A DNA stretch of 39,724 nucleotides from Litorilinea aerophila (GCA_945897075.1 CAMDEX010000020.1:1-39724), one strand, 5' to 3'. Shown: positions 15,672-24,274, counted from the stretch's first letter. Notes: a model not told the origin generated them from the letters alone. A program made the numbers and translations.

Positions 15672-15707
15672 CAGAAGTTCGACTTTTTCCGAAAAGTCGA
15701 ACTTCTG
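15672..15707. terminator. Perfect 16-bp hairpin
   Basis: Perfect 16-bp inverted repeat with a TCCG loop (15672-15687 with 15692-15707) directly after the glcE stop and 35 bases before the ATPase start. It may terminate the glc/cox operon and so isolate the ATPase-TOPRIM pair; the ATPase promoter would have to lie in the same short gap. Confidence 0.65.
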
Positions 15708-15708
15708 A

Positions 15709-16806
15709 TTAAAGAGCGCCAAACTTCCCGTCCGGGTCCAGCGCCATTTTCACCCGTTGCAGGAAGGGGCCGCCGGGACGTTTGCCCAGCCAGGGCTGAC
15801 CCGCGCCGCCGCGCAGAAGCAGGCCGGAGAGTGCGTGATCGGTGAGTAGCGCGTCCAGTTCGGCCACGGGTCTCTCCCAGCCCAGCCAGAGCAGATTGCC
15901 GCTGACGCTGTAACGGCGCGGGGATGCCGCGGCCAGACTCTCTTCCAGCCCGGAGACCCGCCCCGGCGTTACAGGAATTTTGATCAGCGCCGTGTCTGCG
16001 GGCAGCCAGTCGAAGTTGTTGGCGTCTTGCCAAAAGGAGGCATCGGCCGCGCCGGTCAGGAGCGCACCGCCGCCCACCTGTTGGCGCAGCGCGGCCAGGC
16101 GTTCATCCAAAGCCGCGGCGAAACCGCCCAGCCGTACCCAAACCCGCCAGCCCGCACCGTTCGGCCCAAAGTCCAGCCCGTTGATGTCGAATTTGCTGCG
16201 GTTCAGGCTGCGCACGTGGCCCAGCGCGCTGGGCAGATCCGCGCAGTCGAGGGCCAGCGTCGCGTAGGCAGGCGGTTCGGGGAAGACTTTGAAGGTGACT
16301 TCGGTCAGAATGCCCAGCCGTCCCAGGCTGCCCACGAAAAGTTTCGGATAGTCAAAGCCCGCCGCGTTTTTGACGACTTTGCCGCCCCCGCGCAGAAATT
16401 CCCCGCGGCCATCTACAAAGCGGACACCGATCAGAAAGTCGCGCACACCGCCGTAGCGCACCCGCCCCGCGCCACTCGTCCCCGCCGCGATCACACCGCC
16501 GAGCGTCGCGCCGGCCTGGGCCAGCGGTGGATCGAAGGGCATATATTGGCCTTCCTGCGCCAGGAGAGCCTGGATTTCGGCCACGCGTGTTCCGGCCTGG
16601 GCGGTGAAGGTAAACTCGGCCGGTTCGTACTCGACCAAACCCGTCAGCCCGGCGAGATCGAGCAGCAACCCGTCGGCGGGTGGGGTGGAGAGGGCCGGTT
16701 TGCTGCCGCCGCCGCGCACGGAGATGCGCTGGTTCTGCCTGACAATCTCTTGAATTTCGGCGGCTGTAGCAGGATGAAGTGTGGAGGCTGTGAGATTGGG
16801 CGTCAT
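15709..16806 (-). CDS. glcE: Glycolate oxidase FAD-binding subunit GlcE
   Basis: FAD-binding subunit of the membrane-linked glycolate dehydrogenase that oxidises glycolate to glyoxylate. The FAD_binding_4 fold is seen in ISVRGGGSKPALS (about 28-40), PFDPPLAQAGATLGGVIAAG (about 90-109) and GKVVKNAAGFDYPKLFVGS. 365 residues is typical. It follows glcD on the same strand with a 136-base gap. The iron-sulfur subunit gene glcF, normally next, is not present; the defence-like pair lies there instead. Confidence 0.88.
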   Translation of the reverse strand: MTPNLTASTLHPATAAEIQEIVRQNQRISVRGGGSKPALSTPPADGLLLDLAGLTGLVEYEPAEFTFTAQAGTRVAEIQALLAQEGQYMPFDPPLAQAGATLGGVIAAGTSGAGRVRYGGVRDFLIGVRFVDGRGEFLRGGGKVVKNAAGFDYPKLFVGSLGRLGILTEVTFKVFPEPPAYATLALDCADLPSALGHVRSLNRSKFDINGLDFGPNGAGWRVWVRLGGFAAALDERLAALRQQVGGGALLTGAADASFWQDANNFDWLPADTALIKIPVTPGRVSGLEESLAAASPRRYSVSGNLLWLGWERPVAELDALLTDHALSGLLLRGGAGQPWLGKRPGGPFLQRVKMALDPDGKFGAL

Positions 16807-16942
16807 TGTCAGTTCGCCGGGAATGTGGAATGGGTGATTGAACGAATGCCGTTGTCCAGACGCGCAAGAAGGGATCAGAGGAAATTATACCACACAAGCG
16901 GGCGTACTCGGATATGCCTTTTTTATGCTATGTGTAGCACTT

Positions 16943-18352
16943 TCATTGCGCGAGGTGGGGGGTTTGATGCGTATCCACCAGCAGCATCTTGCCCCGGTTG
17001 CCCAATTCTTTGCCGTCTACGGATCGGCGCATCCGTTCCATCTGCTGCATATCCGCCGGACTGAACATCCGGGGCAGGTAAGCCCGCTTCTCCACGCCTA
17101 CGCCGTGCTCGCCGGTGATGGAGCCGCCCAGCCCGATGCAGAGTTCGAGGATTTCGCCCGCCAATTCCTCGGCCTTCTCCAGCGCACCGGTCTCCCGCCC
17201 GTCAAAGAGAATCAGCGGGTGCAGGTTGCCGTCCCCGGCGTGGAAGACGTTCGCCACCTCAATGCCATATTTGCGCCCCAGTCTGCTGATTTCGGCCAGG
17301 GCCTCGCCCAGTTTGCTGCGCGGCACGACCCCGTCCTGTACGATATAGTCCGGGGCCAGCCGCCCCACCGCCGAAAAGGCCGACTTGCGCCCCTTCCAGA
17401 TGCGTGCCCGCTCGTCGGCGTTCTGGGCGATGCGCACTTCCGTCGCACCTGTGCCGTCCATAATTTGCAACAGATGGGCAAATTCGGCCTCCACAGCTAC
17501 CGTTTCTCCCTCCAACTCCACAATCAGCAGCGCGGCCGCGTGCGGAGGATAGCCCGCCTTTGCGCCAATTTCCGCGGCTTTGATCGCCAACTTGTCCATA
17601 ATTTCCATGGCACCGGGCAGCAGACCCGACGCCACCACCGCCGAGACCGCATCCCCCGCGGCCTGCAGGCTGTCGTAGGCGGCCAGAACTGTGCGGTAGA
17701 CCTGGGGGATGGGCAACAGACGCAGGGTAATCTCCACCGCCACGCCAAAGAGTCCTTCGCTGCCCACGAAAAAGCCGCTTACGTCCGGGCCGACCCCTTC
17801 CAGACTCTCGCCGCCCATCTCCACCACTGCGCCGTCGGGTAGCACAACCGTCATCCCCAGCACGTGATTGCTGGTCATCCCATATTTCAGACAGTGTGCG
17901 CCGCCGGAGTTGAAGGCCACATTGCCGCCAATCGTACAGATGGCCTGGCTGGAGGGGTCGGGCGCGTAGTAGAGTCCGTAGGGCGCGGCGGCCTGCGAGA
18001 CGGCCAGATTGATCACCCCTGGCTCGACAACCGCGATGCGCTCGTCCGCGTCCAGACGCAGGATGCGGTTCATCCGGTTGAGGGCGATGACGATGCCGTC
18101 GGCGATGGGCAAGGAGCCGCCGGAGAGACTTGTGCCGCTGCCGCGCGCCACGAAGGGGACGCCGTGTTGGTGACAGAGACGCACCGCCTGGATCACCTCC
18201 TCCCGGCTGAGCGGGATGACCACCCCGGCCGCCCGCGCCTTAAAGGCTGTGAGCGCGTCAGACTCGTAAGTCTTTAGCTGGCCCGCCTGGGTGAGCAGGC
18301 GCTCGGAGGGAAAGATGTGGGAGAGGTCGGTGAGAAGAGGATGGGAGTGCAT
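16943..18352 (-). CDS. glcD: Glycolate oxidase subunit GlcD (FAD-linked oxidase)
   Basis: Catalytic FAD subunit of glycolate dehydrogenase, also resembling D-lactate dehydrogenases. FAD-binding motifs: [17 protein letters not shown] (about 70-86) and [15 protein letters not shown] near residue 155; the C-terminal oxidase domain contains [17 protein letters not shown] and the signature [17 protein letters not shown]. 469 residues is normal. The 65-base gap to the upstream XdhC-like gene holds a short inverted repeat. Pairing with glcE supports glycolate over lactate as substrate. Confidence 0.9.
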   Translation of the reverse strand: MHSHPLLTDLSHIFPSERLLTQAGQLKTYESDALTAFKARAAGVVIPLSREEVIQAVRLCHQHGVPFVARGSGTSLSGGSLPIADGIVIALNRMNRILRLDADERIAVVEPGVINLAVSQAAAPYGLYYAPDPSSQAICTIGGNVAFNSGGAHCLKYGMTSNHVLGMTVVLPDGAVVEMGGESLEGVGPDVSGFFVGSEGLFGVAVEITLRLLPIPQVYRTVLAAYDSLQAAGDAVSAVVASGLLPGAMEIMDKLAIKAAEIGAKAGYPPHAAALLIVELEGETVAVEAEFAHLLQIMDGTGATEVRIAQNADERARIWKGRKSAFSAVGRLAPDYIVQDGVVPRSKLGEALAEISRLGRKYGIEVANVFHAGDGNLHPLILFDGRETGALEKAEELAGEILELCIGLGGSITGEHGVGVEKRAYLPRMFSPADMQQMERMRRSVDGKELGNRGKMLLVDTHQTPHLAQ

Positions 18353-18378
18353 CGGGTCAGTCCTATCGTGGGGGCTGA

Positions 18379-18422
18379 GATGATGGGATGCTGAGATGAG
18401 GGCAGTCCATCATCCCATCATC
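18379..18422. repeat. GATGATGGGATG inverted repeat
   Basis: GATGATGGGATG (18379-18390) is perfectly matched by CATCCCATCATC (18411-18422), with a 20-base spacer containing further GAGATGAGG units. The right arm overlaps the last codon of the XdhC-like gene. It may be a terminator or one of the short repeats that pepper this genome. Confidence 0.55.
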
Positions 18423-19155
18423 CCACCATCTTTTTTTCATTTATCACCTGTACAATCTGGGCAATAACCGCCACCGCAATCTCTTCCGGTCTGCGCCCGC
18501 CCAGCTCCAGGCCGATGGGGGCGTGGATGCGGGCGAGCTGGGCGTCGGTTGCGCCTTCTTCTTGCAGCGCAGCCACCCGCGCTGTGTGGGTGCGCCGTGA
18601 ACCCAGCGCACCGATATAGCGAACCGGGCTGTTGATTGCCAGAAGCAGGGCCGGGTTGTCCAGCTTTTCGTCGTGGGTCAGCGTGACCAGACAGGTGGAT
18701 TCGTTTAGATTCAGATCGGCCAGGATGTCTGCCGGCCAGCCGATGAGCAGACGGTCGGCGTGGGCAAAGCGTTCTTGGGTGGCAAAAGCGCGCCGCGCAT
18801 CCACAACAATTGTGCGAAAGCCCAGCGTTTTGGCAAAAGTGACGAGCGGGATGGCGATATGCACCGCGCCGACGATGACCAGTTGGGGCGGCGGCGGATG
18901 TACATCCACAAAGACGTCCCATTCGCTCTCGCCTTGACGAAAGGTGAAGCGCTCGGATTGTTGACGGGCCAACGCAGCGGTCGCAACCTGTAGGACTTCT
19001 GCGTCCAGCCCGCCATCGCCCAGGCTGCCGGTCTGTCGCTCCGGCCAGATCAGCATTTTCGCGCCGCTGCCCGGCCCAGCTAATAGTGTCGCCATAGCGA
19101 TCAGCCGTTCGGCCTGAATTTCTTCTACCAGCAGCGCGTGCAGCGAAGGGGGCAT
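18418..19155 (-). CDS. XdhC-type C-terminal Rossmann protein
   Basis: XdhC/CoxI-family protein needed to insert the sulfurated molybdenum cofactor into molybdo-hydroxylases such as xanthine or CO dehydrogenases. The Rossmann half is clear: PQLVIVGAVHIAIPLVTFAK (about 110-129), TIVVDARRAFA, CLVTLTHDEKLD and YIGALGSRRTHTARVAAL, followed by IHAPIGLELGGRRPEEIAV. The N-terminal ~100 residues are only weakly XdhC-like and lack the usual GGCVE motif, which is found in the separate gene at 20180. It starts 6 bases after the TPR gene stop. Confidence 0.83.
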   Translation of the reverse strand: MPPSLHALLVEEIQAERLIAMATLLAGPGSGAKMLIWPERQTGSLGDGGLDAEVLQVATAALARQQSERFTFRQGESEWDVFVDVHPPPPQLVIVGAVHIAIPLVTFAKTLGFRTIVVDARRAFATQERFAHADRLLIGWPADILADLNLNESTCLVTLTHDEKLDNPALLLAINSPVRYIGALGSRRTHTARVAALQEEGATDAQLARIHAPIGLELGGRRPEEIAVAVIAQIVQVINEKKMVG

Positions 19156-19161
19156 CTCGGC

Positions 19162-20157
19162 CTACTCTACGTATTCGTGTAGCCAGTATTGCGCACCGGG
19201 CGTCGCGGCCCACAGGGGAAAGGCCCCGAAAACGTAGGCCACTGCTTCCGATTCGTCGCCAAAGCTGATCATCTCCGGCATTTCGTCGGGGTCGGGCATG
19301 GGTTCAAAGCCGAGCAGATAGTCGGGCACAAACTCGTTGACTTCCAGCGCCGTTTCCAACGCTTCAATGGCGTTGTCGCTGCGGCCTTCCATGCGAAAGA
19401 GCAGCAGCGCGTAGTTATAAGCCCAGTGCGCCATGCCGTCGTCAAAGCGTTCCACCAGCTCGTAAGCCTCGTCGTGGCGACGCAAAAGCAGCAGCGCGTC
19501 CAGCAGGTGGTAGCGGATGCCCTGGTTGTCGCCCGGATTCAGTTCCAACAGCTCCTCATAGAGTTCGACAGCCTCCTCCACTTCGCCGTAGTTCCAGAGC
19601 GACGAAGCCAGATTCTGCACGGCGCGCATATACGGGCGGGTTTCTACCAGACCCCAGAAGTGCCCCCGATCTTGCTCGAACACAGCAGCTCCCAGGCTGC
19701 GCTCACCCGCGGCCACAGCCTTGCGGAATTCGGCGATGGCGTCGGGCAGGGAATCGGCCATCTCGCCCTGTAGAATATAGGCATCCACACAGTTCGGGTC
19801 CAACTTCAGCGCATCTTTGATCAGTTTGCGCGCCCGTCGTTCCGGCGCGTCGACAGCCTCGGCGATCAGTTCCTGGGCCTTCTCGGCCGCTGTTTCCGCG
19901 GCGCGGTGGGGGATCTGCCCGCCGCTGCCCGTCAACAGGTTGCGCAGAAATTCGTTGGCTTCGTCAACGTTCTCAAAGTCCTGTTCGGCCATCAACTTGC
20001 CCAGATCGGCCATCTGCTGTTCCATTTCCCGACGGCTGAAACCGACGGGGGGCAGCACTTCCGGCTCTTCGGCCCGCTTGCGCGACGAAATGGGACGGCT
20101 TGTCCGCCGGTGGCCCGCGGTCGGTTTGTCATTGTTGCCCTTCTTGCGTGTGCTCAT
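19162..20157 (-). CDS. TPR protein resembling the ST7 family
   Basis: Predicted scaffold of 331 residues with tetratricopeptide repeats. The N-terminal 45 residues are basic and probably disordered. Central blocks ARKLIKDALKLDPNCVDAY, EAVELYEELLELNPGDNQG and IRYHLLDALLLLRRHDEAYE match TPR helices; the ETRPYMRAVQNLA plus NPGDNQGIRY combination is what ST7-like proteins show. The acidic C-terminus contains repeated DPDEMPEM-type residues. ATG at 20157 is chosen because the longer frame to 20343 overlaps the XdhC N-terminal gene antiphase. Sits between two halves of XdhC; its role there is unknown. Confidence 0.75.
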   Translation of the reverse strand: MSTRKKGNNDKPTAGHRRTSRPISSRKRAEEPEVLPPVGFSRREMEQQMADLGKLMAEQDFENVDEANEFLRNLLTGSGGQIPHRAAETAAEKAQELIAEAVDAPERRARKLIKDALKLDPNCVDAYILQGEMADSLPDAIAEFRKAVAAGERSLGAAVFEQDRGHFWGLVETRPYMRAVQNLASSLWNYGEVEEAVELYEELLELNPGDNQGIRYHLLDALLLLRRHDEAYELVERFDDGMAHWAYNYALLLFRMEGRSDNAIEALETALEVNEFVPDYLLGFEPMPDPDEMPEMISFGDESEAVAYVFGAFPLWAATPGAQYWLHEYVE

Positions 20158-20179
20158 TGAATCGCTCTCCTTCTCTGGT

Positions 20180-20494
20180 TCACCAGTGAATCGGTTCGAT
20201 ATAGACTTCGATGTTGCCGCCGCAGGCCAGCCCCACCTCCCAGGCGCTCTCGTCGCTGATGCCAAAGGCGACGAGTTTGGGCGTCCGGTTTTGCAAAATC
20301 TCCAGCGCCTCCTGCACCACAGCCCCCTCCACACAGCCGCCACTGACCGAGCCGCTCATCTCCCCGGCGGAGGAGACCGCCATCTTTGCGCCCAGCGGCC
20401 GCGGCGCGGAGCCGTAGACTTTGACGACTGTCGCCAGAGCCACGGCTTTGTCCTCGCTAGTCCAACGCTGTATGTCGGGTAGTAGTTCGCGCAT
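20180..20494 (-). CDS. XdhC/CoxI N-terminal domain protein
   Basis: Stand-alone XdhC/CoxI N-terminal domain, 104 residues. Motifs: ALATVVKVYGSAPRPLGAKM (about 20-39), MSGSVSGGCVEGAVVQEA (about 48-65) and ACGGNIEVYIEPI. In full-length XdhC this domain precedes the Rossmann domain; here the Rossmann half is encoded two genes downstream. Start at ATG 20494; a start 12 bases earlier is possible. Upstream is a dispersed repeat with no clear ribosome-binding site. Confidence 0.85.
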   Translation of the reverse strand: MRELLPDIQRWTSEDKAVALATVVKVYGSAPRPLGAKMAVSSAGEMSGSVSGGCVEGAVVQEALEILQNRTPKLVAFGISDESAWEVGLACGGNIEVYIEPIHW

Positions 20495-20512
20495 AATAGC
20501 CACCAAAACAAA

Positions 20513-20608
20513 GAATGGAACGCGGATTCAGCGGATCGAGCGGATAAAAGCGGATGCTCACAAAAAAATCTGCGCAAACCAGCCGTTTCAGCGGAATCTG
20601 CGTCCCGT
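20513..20608. repeat. Dispersed CGCGGAT/ATCTGCG repeat
   Basis: AACGCGGATTCAGCGGATCG, then AGCGGATAAAAGCGGATGC, AAAAATCTGCGCAAACC and AATCTGCGTCCCGTTC. The two ends are roughly complementary. It fills the gap between the XdhC N-terminal gene and the VWA gene and supplies the stop codon and last residues of the VWA protein. Confidence 0.65.
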
Positions 20609-21793
20609 TCGTGCTTTTCCCGCCAGCACCGCCGCCAACTGTTCCAGGCTGACCAGATTGTGGACGGGCAGAAAATCGTCCACGTGGGGCAGCGCGGCCT
20701 GGATGCCGCGCGTCAACGGCTGGTATGTGGGCGAGCCGAGCAGCGGGTTCAGCCAGATCAGCCGGTGGCAACTGCGGTGCAGCCGCTCCATCTCGGCGTC
20801 TAATTGGGTCGGATCGCCCCTGTCCCAGCCGTCGCTGATGACGATGACGACCGCGCCCTGGCCCAATACCCGCCGTCCCCACTCGAAGTTGAAGACGTGG
20901 ATCGCCTCGCCGATACGGGTGCCGCCCGCCCAGTCGTGGACTGATTTGGCCGCCTGATCCACGGCGTCGTCAATGTTGTGCCGCTGCAACTGGCGGGTGA
21001 TGCGCGTCAGCCGGGTGCTGAAGACAAAGGCTTCCACCTGCTCCAGGCGCTGGCTCAACCCATAGAGGAATTGTAACAGAACCCGCGCATAACGATCCAT
21101 CGAGCCGCTGATGTCGCACAAAACAACCAGCCGCCGTCGTCGGGTTTTGCACTGACGGTGGGCCAGCCGCAACGCTTCACCGCCGTAGCGCAGATTTTGG
21201 CGAAAAGTCCGCCGCAAGTCTAACTGGTCGCCCCGGCGGTCCGGGCGGCGGCGGTGGGTGCGGCGCAGAGGTGGCTGCCAGGCAAGCTCCTGCATAAACT
21301 CTTTGACCTGGGCCAGTTCGTAGTCGCTCATGCGGGCGAAATCCTTGTGGCGCAAGACTTCCCGCTCGCTGGCCGCGTAGAGTTTGTCCACAAACGGCTC
21401 GTCCTCCTCCGGCCGCGGCTGGTTGTCCGCACCTGTGCGCGAGATCAGCCGGTACTGCTCCTCGGCCGCGGGTTGCCGTTTGAGCAGCGTCCCCAGATCA
21501 ATCGGCGGCAGATGGGCGGTGGGTCTGGCCCGCCAGAAGAGGGCAAAGGCTTCGTCAAAGAGTTCCAAATGCTCGCGGCGGCTGACAAAAAGCGCCCGTG
21601 CGCTCTCCTGCACGTCGTCGCGACGGCGCAGATCAACTACTTCCAGCGCGGCCACAAAATCGAGCATCTGCGCCGGTGTCACCGGAATGCCCAGTCCGCG
21701 CAACAGACGGCCAAAGTGGACGATATTGGGCAGCAGATGGCCGGAGGAGGGGGAAGATATTGGGTATTGGGTATTGGTGGCGTCACTTTGCAT
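20588..21793 (-). CDS. coxE: VWA-domain CoxE-like protein
   Basis: CoxE-type protein with a C-terminal von Willebrand A domain, partner of the MoxR/CoxD ATPase in metallocofactor maturation of molybdo-hydroxylases. The MIDAS motif is LCDISGSMDRYA; later metal-site parts are GGTRIGEA and VIVISDGWDRGDP. The N-terminal region (about 25-130) matches CoxE (GRLLRGLGIPVTPAQMLDF). ATG 21793 overlaps the small upstream gene by 11 bases; residues about 6-18 derive from a GGGTATT-type repeat, so a later start may be the real one. The last residues come from a dispersed repeat. Confidence 0.85.
   Translation of the reverse strand: MQSDATNTQYPISSPSSGHLLPNIVHFGRLLRGLGIPVTPAQMLDFVAALEVVDLRRRDDVQESARALFVSRREHLELFDEAFALFWRARPTAHLPPIDLGTLLKRQPAAEEQYRLISRTGADNQPRPEEDEPFVDKLYAASEREVLRHKDFARMSDYELAQVKEFMQELAWQPPLRRTHRRRPDRRGDQLDLRRTFRQNLRYGGEALRLAHRQCKTRRRRLVVLCDISGSMDRYARVLLQFLYGLSQRLEQVEAFVFSTRLTRITRQLQRHNIDDAVDQAAKSVHDWAGGTRIGEAIHVFNFEWGRRVLGQGAVVIVISDGWDRGDPTQLDAEMERLHRSCHRLIWLNPLLGSPTYQPLTRGIQAALPHVDDFLPVHNLVSLEQLAAVLAGKARTGRRFR
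21755..21778. repeat. GGGTATT heptamer repeat at coxE 5' end
   Basis: Three degenerate GATATTGGGTATTGGGTATT-type units on the plus strand, lying in the 5' part of the VWA gene (residues about 6-12, encoding NTQYPIS). Same class of short tandem repeat as in the DegT and GT2 genes. Confidence 0.6.
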
Positions 21794-22061
21794 ACGGCTG
21801 TTTTGGATGGCGATGTTCGGCACTTGCGCGCAGTTCACGCGCGTACGCTTGCGAGTCTGCGATGTCAGAACGCATACCGATGACACCCTCTCGTTCCCAA
21901 TAGGCCACCAGTTCTGCGCCATTGACAGGCATTGACTGCTTGCGTGGCTTTCGTTCGCCCAGAAGAAATAAGACGTATTCCGTAGGCGACAATCCCTGTG
22001 TCTCGGCCTCGCTAACCAACTCGACTTCCAATTCTCTTGGCAGATTCAATGTCAGAGTCAT
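21783..22061 (-). CDS. Small antitoxin-like protein
   Basis: 92-residue protein. The N-terminal 30 residues (TLTLNLPRELEVELVSEAET, then GLSPTEYV) look like a ribbon-helix-helix or antitoxin-type dimerisation element, and the C-terminal VAYWEREGVIGMRSDIADSQ resembles a segment found in small cyanobacterial and chloroflexal proteins next to PIN toxins. No PIN gene is adjacent. It overlaps the start of coxE by 11 bases, implying coupled translation. It may be an orphan regulator that has been captured in this operon. Confidence 0.6.
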   Translation of the reverse strand: MTLTLNLPRELEVELVSEAETQGLSPTEYVLFLLGERKPRKQSMPVNGAELVAYWEREGVIGMRSDIADSQAYARELRASAEHRHPKQPYAK

Positions 22062-22094
22062 CTGTGTTTATTCCCCCTTCTGCCTGATTGACAT

Positions 22095-22136
22095 GCATAT
22101 CAGCGCAGATCAATCCAAATCATGAAAATCTGCGTC
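22095..22136. repeat. Dispersed GCAGAT/ATCTGCGTCC repeat
   Basis: ATATCAGCGCAGATCAATCC and ATGAAAATCTGCGTCCCC lie in the 97-base gap between the small protein and the MoxR ATPase gene. It is a short member of the family seen at 20513 and 24275. Confidence 0.55.
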
Positions 22137-22158
22137 CCCTCTTTTACTCTCTGCTCAC

Positions 22159-23082
22159 TCATTGCCGTTCGGCTTGAAACTCCTTGCGCAGCCGGTCAAC
22201 CATCTGGCGCACGCTCTCGCCCTGCACCTTTTGGATGTCGTCGCGGTATTTGAGCAGGACGCCCAGCGTTTCGTTGACCACTTCCTCCGCCAGTTGCTCC
22301 TGATCCAGCGCCACCAGCGCGTTGATCCAATCCAGCGTCTCGGCCACGCCGGGCAGTTTGTAGAGTTCGGCCTGGCGCAATTCTTGGACGAAGGCCACCA
22401 CCTGGCGGGCCAAACGCTCCGGCGCATTCGGCACCTTCGCCAGGACGATGCCGTACTCCTTCTCGAAGCTGGGATAGTCAATCCAGTGGTAGAGACAGCG
22501 CCGTTTGAGCGCGTCGTGTACCTCCCGCGTGCGGTTGGAGGTGATGATGACCACCGGCGGCTCCTCGGCCCGGATCGTTCCGATCTCCGGTATGGTGATC
22601 TGATAATCCGACAGCACTTCAAGCAGGAAAGCCTCGAACTCCTCGTCGGCCCGGTCTAACTCGTCGATGAGCAGGACGGGCGGCCCGCCGTTGCGGCTGT
22701 CGATGGCCTGCAGCAGAGGGCGGCGCAGCAGAAAATCGTCGCTGAACAGCCCCTGCACCGCGTCGTGATCGCGTGCCGTGCCCGCCGCTTCCATTAAGCG
22801 AATCTGCAACATCTGCCGCGTGTAGTTCCACTCGTAGACCGCCGTGCTCACGTCCAGCCCCTCGTAGCATTGCAGACGGATCAGCGGGCGATCCAGCAGG
22901 CGGCTCAACACCTTCGCCACTTCGGTCTTGCCCACGCCCGCCTCCCCTTCCAAAAAGAGGGGGCGCTGCAACTTCAGGGCCAAAAAGATCGCCGTGGCCA
23001 GGCTACGGTCGGCAATATAAACGTTTTCGGCCAGGGCAGTGGTTACTTCGTCGATAGAACGGATGGGGGAAGGCAAATTCAA
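22159..23082 (-). CDS. coxD: MoxR/CoxD-type AAA ATPase
   Basis: AAA+ chaperone ATPase of the MoxR group, 307 residues, working with VWA proteins to mature metalloenzymes. Walker A is GEAGVGKT (45-52), Walker B VLLIDELDRADEE near residue 137, sensor 1 VVIITSNRTRE. The block LQCYEGLDVSTAVYEWNY is characteristic of the CoxD branch. The gene heads a minus-strand set with the antitoxin-like gene, coxE, xdhC halves and TPR protein. No CO dehydrogenase (coxMSL) is seen in the window, so the client enzyme lies elsewhere. Confidence 0.9.
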   Translation of the reverse strand: MNLPSPIRSIDEVTTALAENVYIADRSLATAIFLALKLQRPLFLEGEAGVGKTEVAKVLSRLLDRPLIRLQCYEGLDVSTAVYEWNYTRQMLQIRLMEAAGTARDHDAVQGLFSDDFLLRRPLLQAIDSRNGGPPVLLIDELDRADEEFEAFLLEVLSDYQITIPEIGTIRAEEPPVVIITSNRTREVHDALKRRCLYHWIDYPSFEKEYGIVLAKVPNAPERLARQVVAFVQELRQAELYKLPGVAETLDWINALVALDQEQLAEEVVNETLGVLLKYRDDIQKVQGESVRQMVDRLRKEFQAERQ

Positions 23083-23109
23083 TGCTCCAAACAGGCGATT
23101 TTATAGAAT

Positions 23110-23637
23110 TTACGACACGACATACGCAGGCTGAAGGGCTTCGGGCGCGCGGGAGACGATCTGTTCGATCAGTTTGAGTTTTGACTGGGCTTCTTGCAAA
23201 GAATCCTGCATCATCGACATCAACTCCCGCGCGGCCAGGTGATCGTAAAAGACGGACAAAGACGCATCGTACCAAGTCTCGTCTGCGGGCAGGTAGTCGT
23301 CAGGCAGGTCCGCCAGTTCTACGCGCAGAATGCGGGCGGGTTGTCCATCGCTGCCCACATCGAGCAGATATGCGTCGGTGCGCTCTGTACGAAGAAGTAG
23401 TTGGCGCAACGTTATTTGGCGGGCGAGAAAACGGCGCAGCGTGTGGTCTCCCACCTGAACCACCAACCAACGATTGTAGCTCTCATCGGCATCACACCAA
23501 TAATAGAGATAGTGGCTCCTGCCATTGTCCCGATAATAGGAGAGCAGCGCTCCATCAAAATAGATGAGATCGGCGATCAACCGTCTATTTTTGATCGGAA
23601 GATCGGGAAGATGCAATCCGTGTACGGTGGGTAACAT
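23110..23637 (-). CDS. Unrecognised conserved-looking protein
   Basis: 175 residues; I do not recognise the family with confidence. It opens with PTVHGLHLPDLPIKNRRLIA, has a central tract rich in Tyr and Asp (SYYRDNGRSHYLYYWCDADE), then alternating short strands (WLVVQVGDHTLRRFLARQIT, AYLLDVGSDG) and a C-terminal helix-rich segment. ATG 23637 is chosen because GAGGAG sits 5-6 bases upstream; a longer frame to 23700 lacks this. No signal peptide or membrane helix. It lies 27 bases upstream of coxD and could be cotranscribed. Confidence 0.7.
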   Translation of the reverse strand: MLPTVHGLHLPDLPIKNRRLIADLIYFDGALLSYYRDNGRSHYLYYWCDADESYNRWLVVQVGDHTLRRFLARQITLRQLLLRTERTDAYLLDVGSDGQPARILRVELADLPDDYLPADETWYDASLSVFYDHLAARELMSMMQDSLQEAQSKLKLIEQIVSRAPEALQPAYVVS

Positions 23638-23696
23638 TATATCTCCTCGACGATACGAAACTTTGCGCCCATCCGTCAATTCTGCAATCCGTGTTC

Positions 23697-24224
23697 TCAC
23701 GCTTTCCGCAATTCAGCCAGCCAACGGGCGGTCTCTTTGGGCGTGCGAAAACGGAAGACTGTCAAATGGCTGTATTCGGGCCGAGCCAGCAGTTCCGGGT
23801 ATTCCCGTCTGCGCCGCCAGTAGGTTTTCAGCACCCAGACCAGAATACTCTCCCGGCTGAACATCAGCCGCAGACTCTCCCGGTTGCCGTTCCACAACTC
23901 CTCGCGCAGAATGGCGCGGCGCAGAGTGCGGGAGAAGATGCGCCAAAAGACCAGCGGAAAGGAATAATCTAGCCAAATGAGATGGGTGGCGCGCTGCCAG
24001 ATCACATCCCGCACGCGGCTGTAATTGCCGTCCAGCACCCAGGCCGGTGCAGCGATGGCCGCCTCCACCCGCTCCCGTATCACCTCCGGCGTAGCGCCAA
24101 CCCAGCCCGGCTCCCAATGCAGCGCGTCCAGTTCGATGTGGGGAATCTCCAGCCGTTTGGCGATCTGCCGAGCCAAAGTCGTTTTGCCGGAGCCGCTGGT
24201 ACCGACTATCACATATCGCGCCAT
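23697..24224 (-). CDS. Small P-loop NTPase (FlaR/adenylate-kinase-like)
   Basis: 175-residue P-loop protein resembling the topology-modulation (FlaR) and adenylate-kinase-like group. Walker A GTSGSGKT (8-15) follows the first strand; IPHIELDALHWEPGW (about 27-41), AWVLDGNYSRVRD and HLIWLDYSFPLVFWRI are the usual family blocks, and the basic LRRAILREELWNGNRES provides the lid. Start at ATG 24224; the longer frame to 24404 only translates an intergenic repeat. Likely a small-molecule kinase; substrate unknown. Confidence 0.85.
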   Translation of the reverse strand: MARYVIVGTSGSGKTTLARQIAKRLEIPHIELDALHWEPGWVGATPEVIRERVEAAIAAPAWVLDGNYSRVRDVIWQRATHLIWLDYSFPLVFWRIFSRTLRRAILREELWNGNRESLRLMFSRESILVWVLKTYWRRRREYPELLARPEYSHLTVFRFRTPKETARWLAELRKA

Positions 24225-24274
24225 ACCCGTATTATAGCCTTCCCCGACGGACAGAGCAACCGACACACAGAAAA

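Noticed and set aside
14192-16033. 613-residue version of the AAA ATPase
   Set aside because: The first 130 residues are an Arg/Gly-rich shadow of glcE; homology starts at the ATG at 15637 with MITRIEIDGF.
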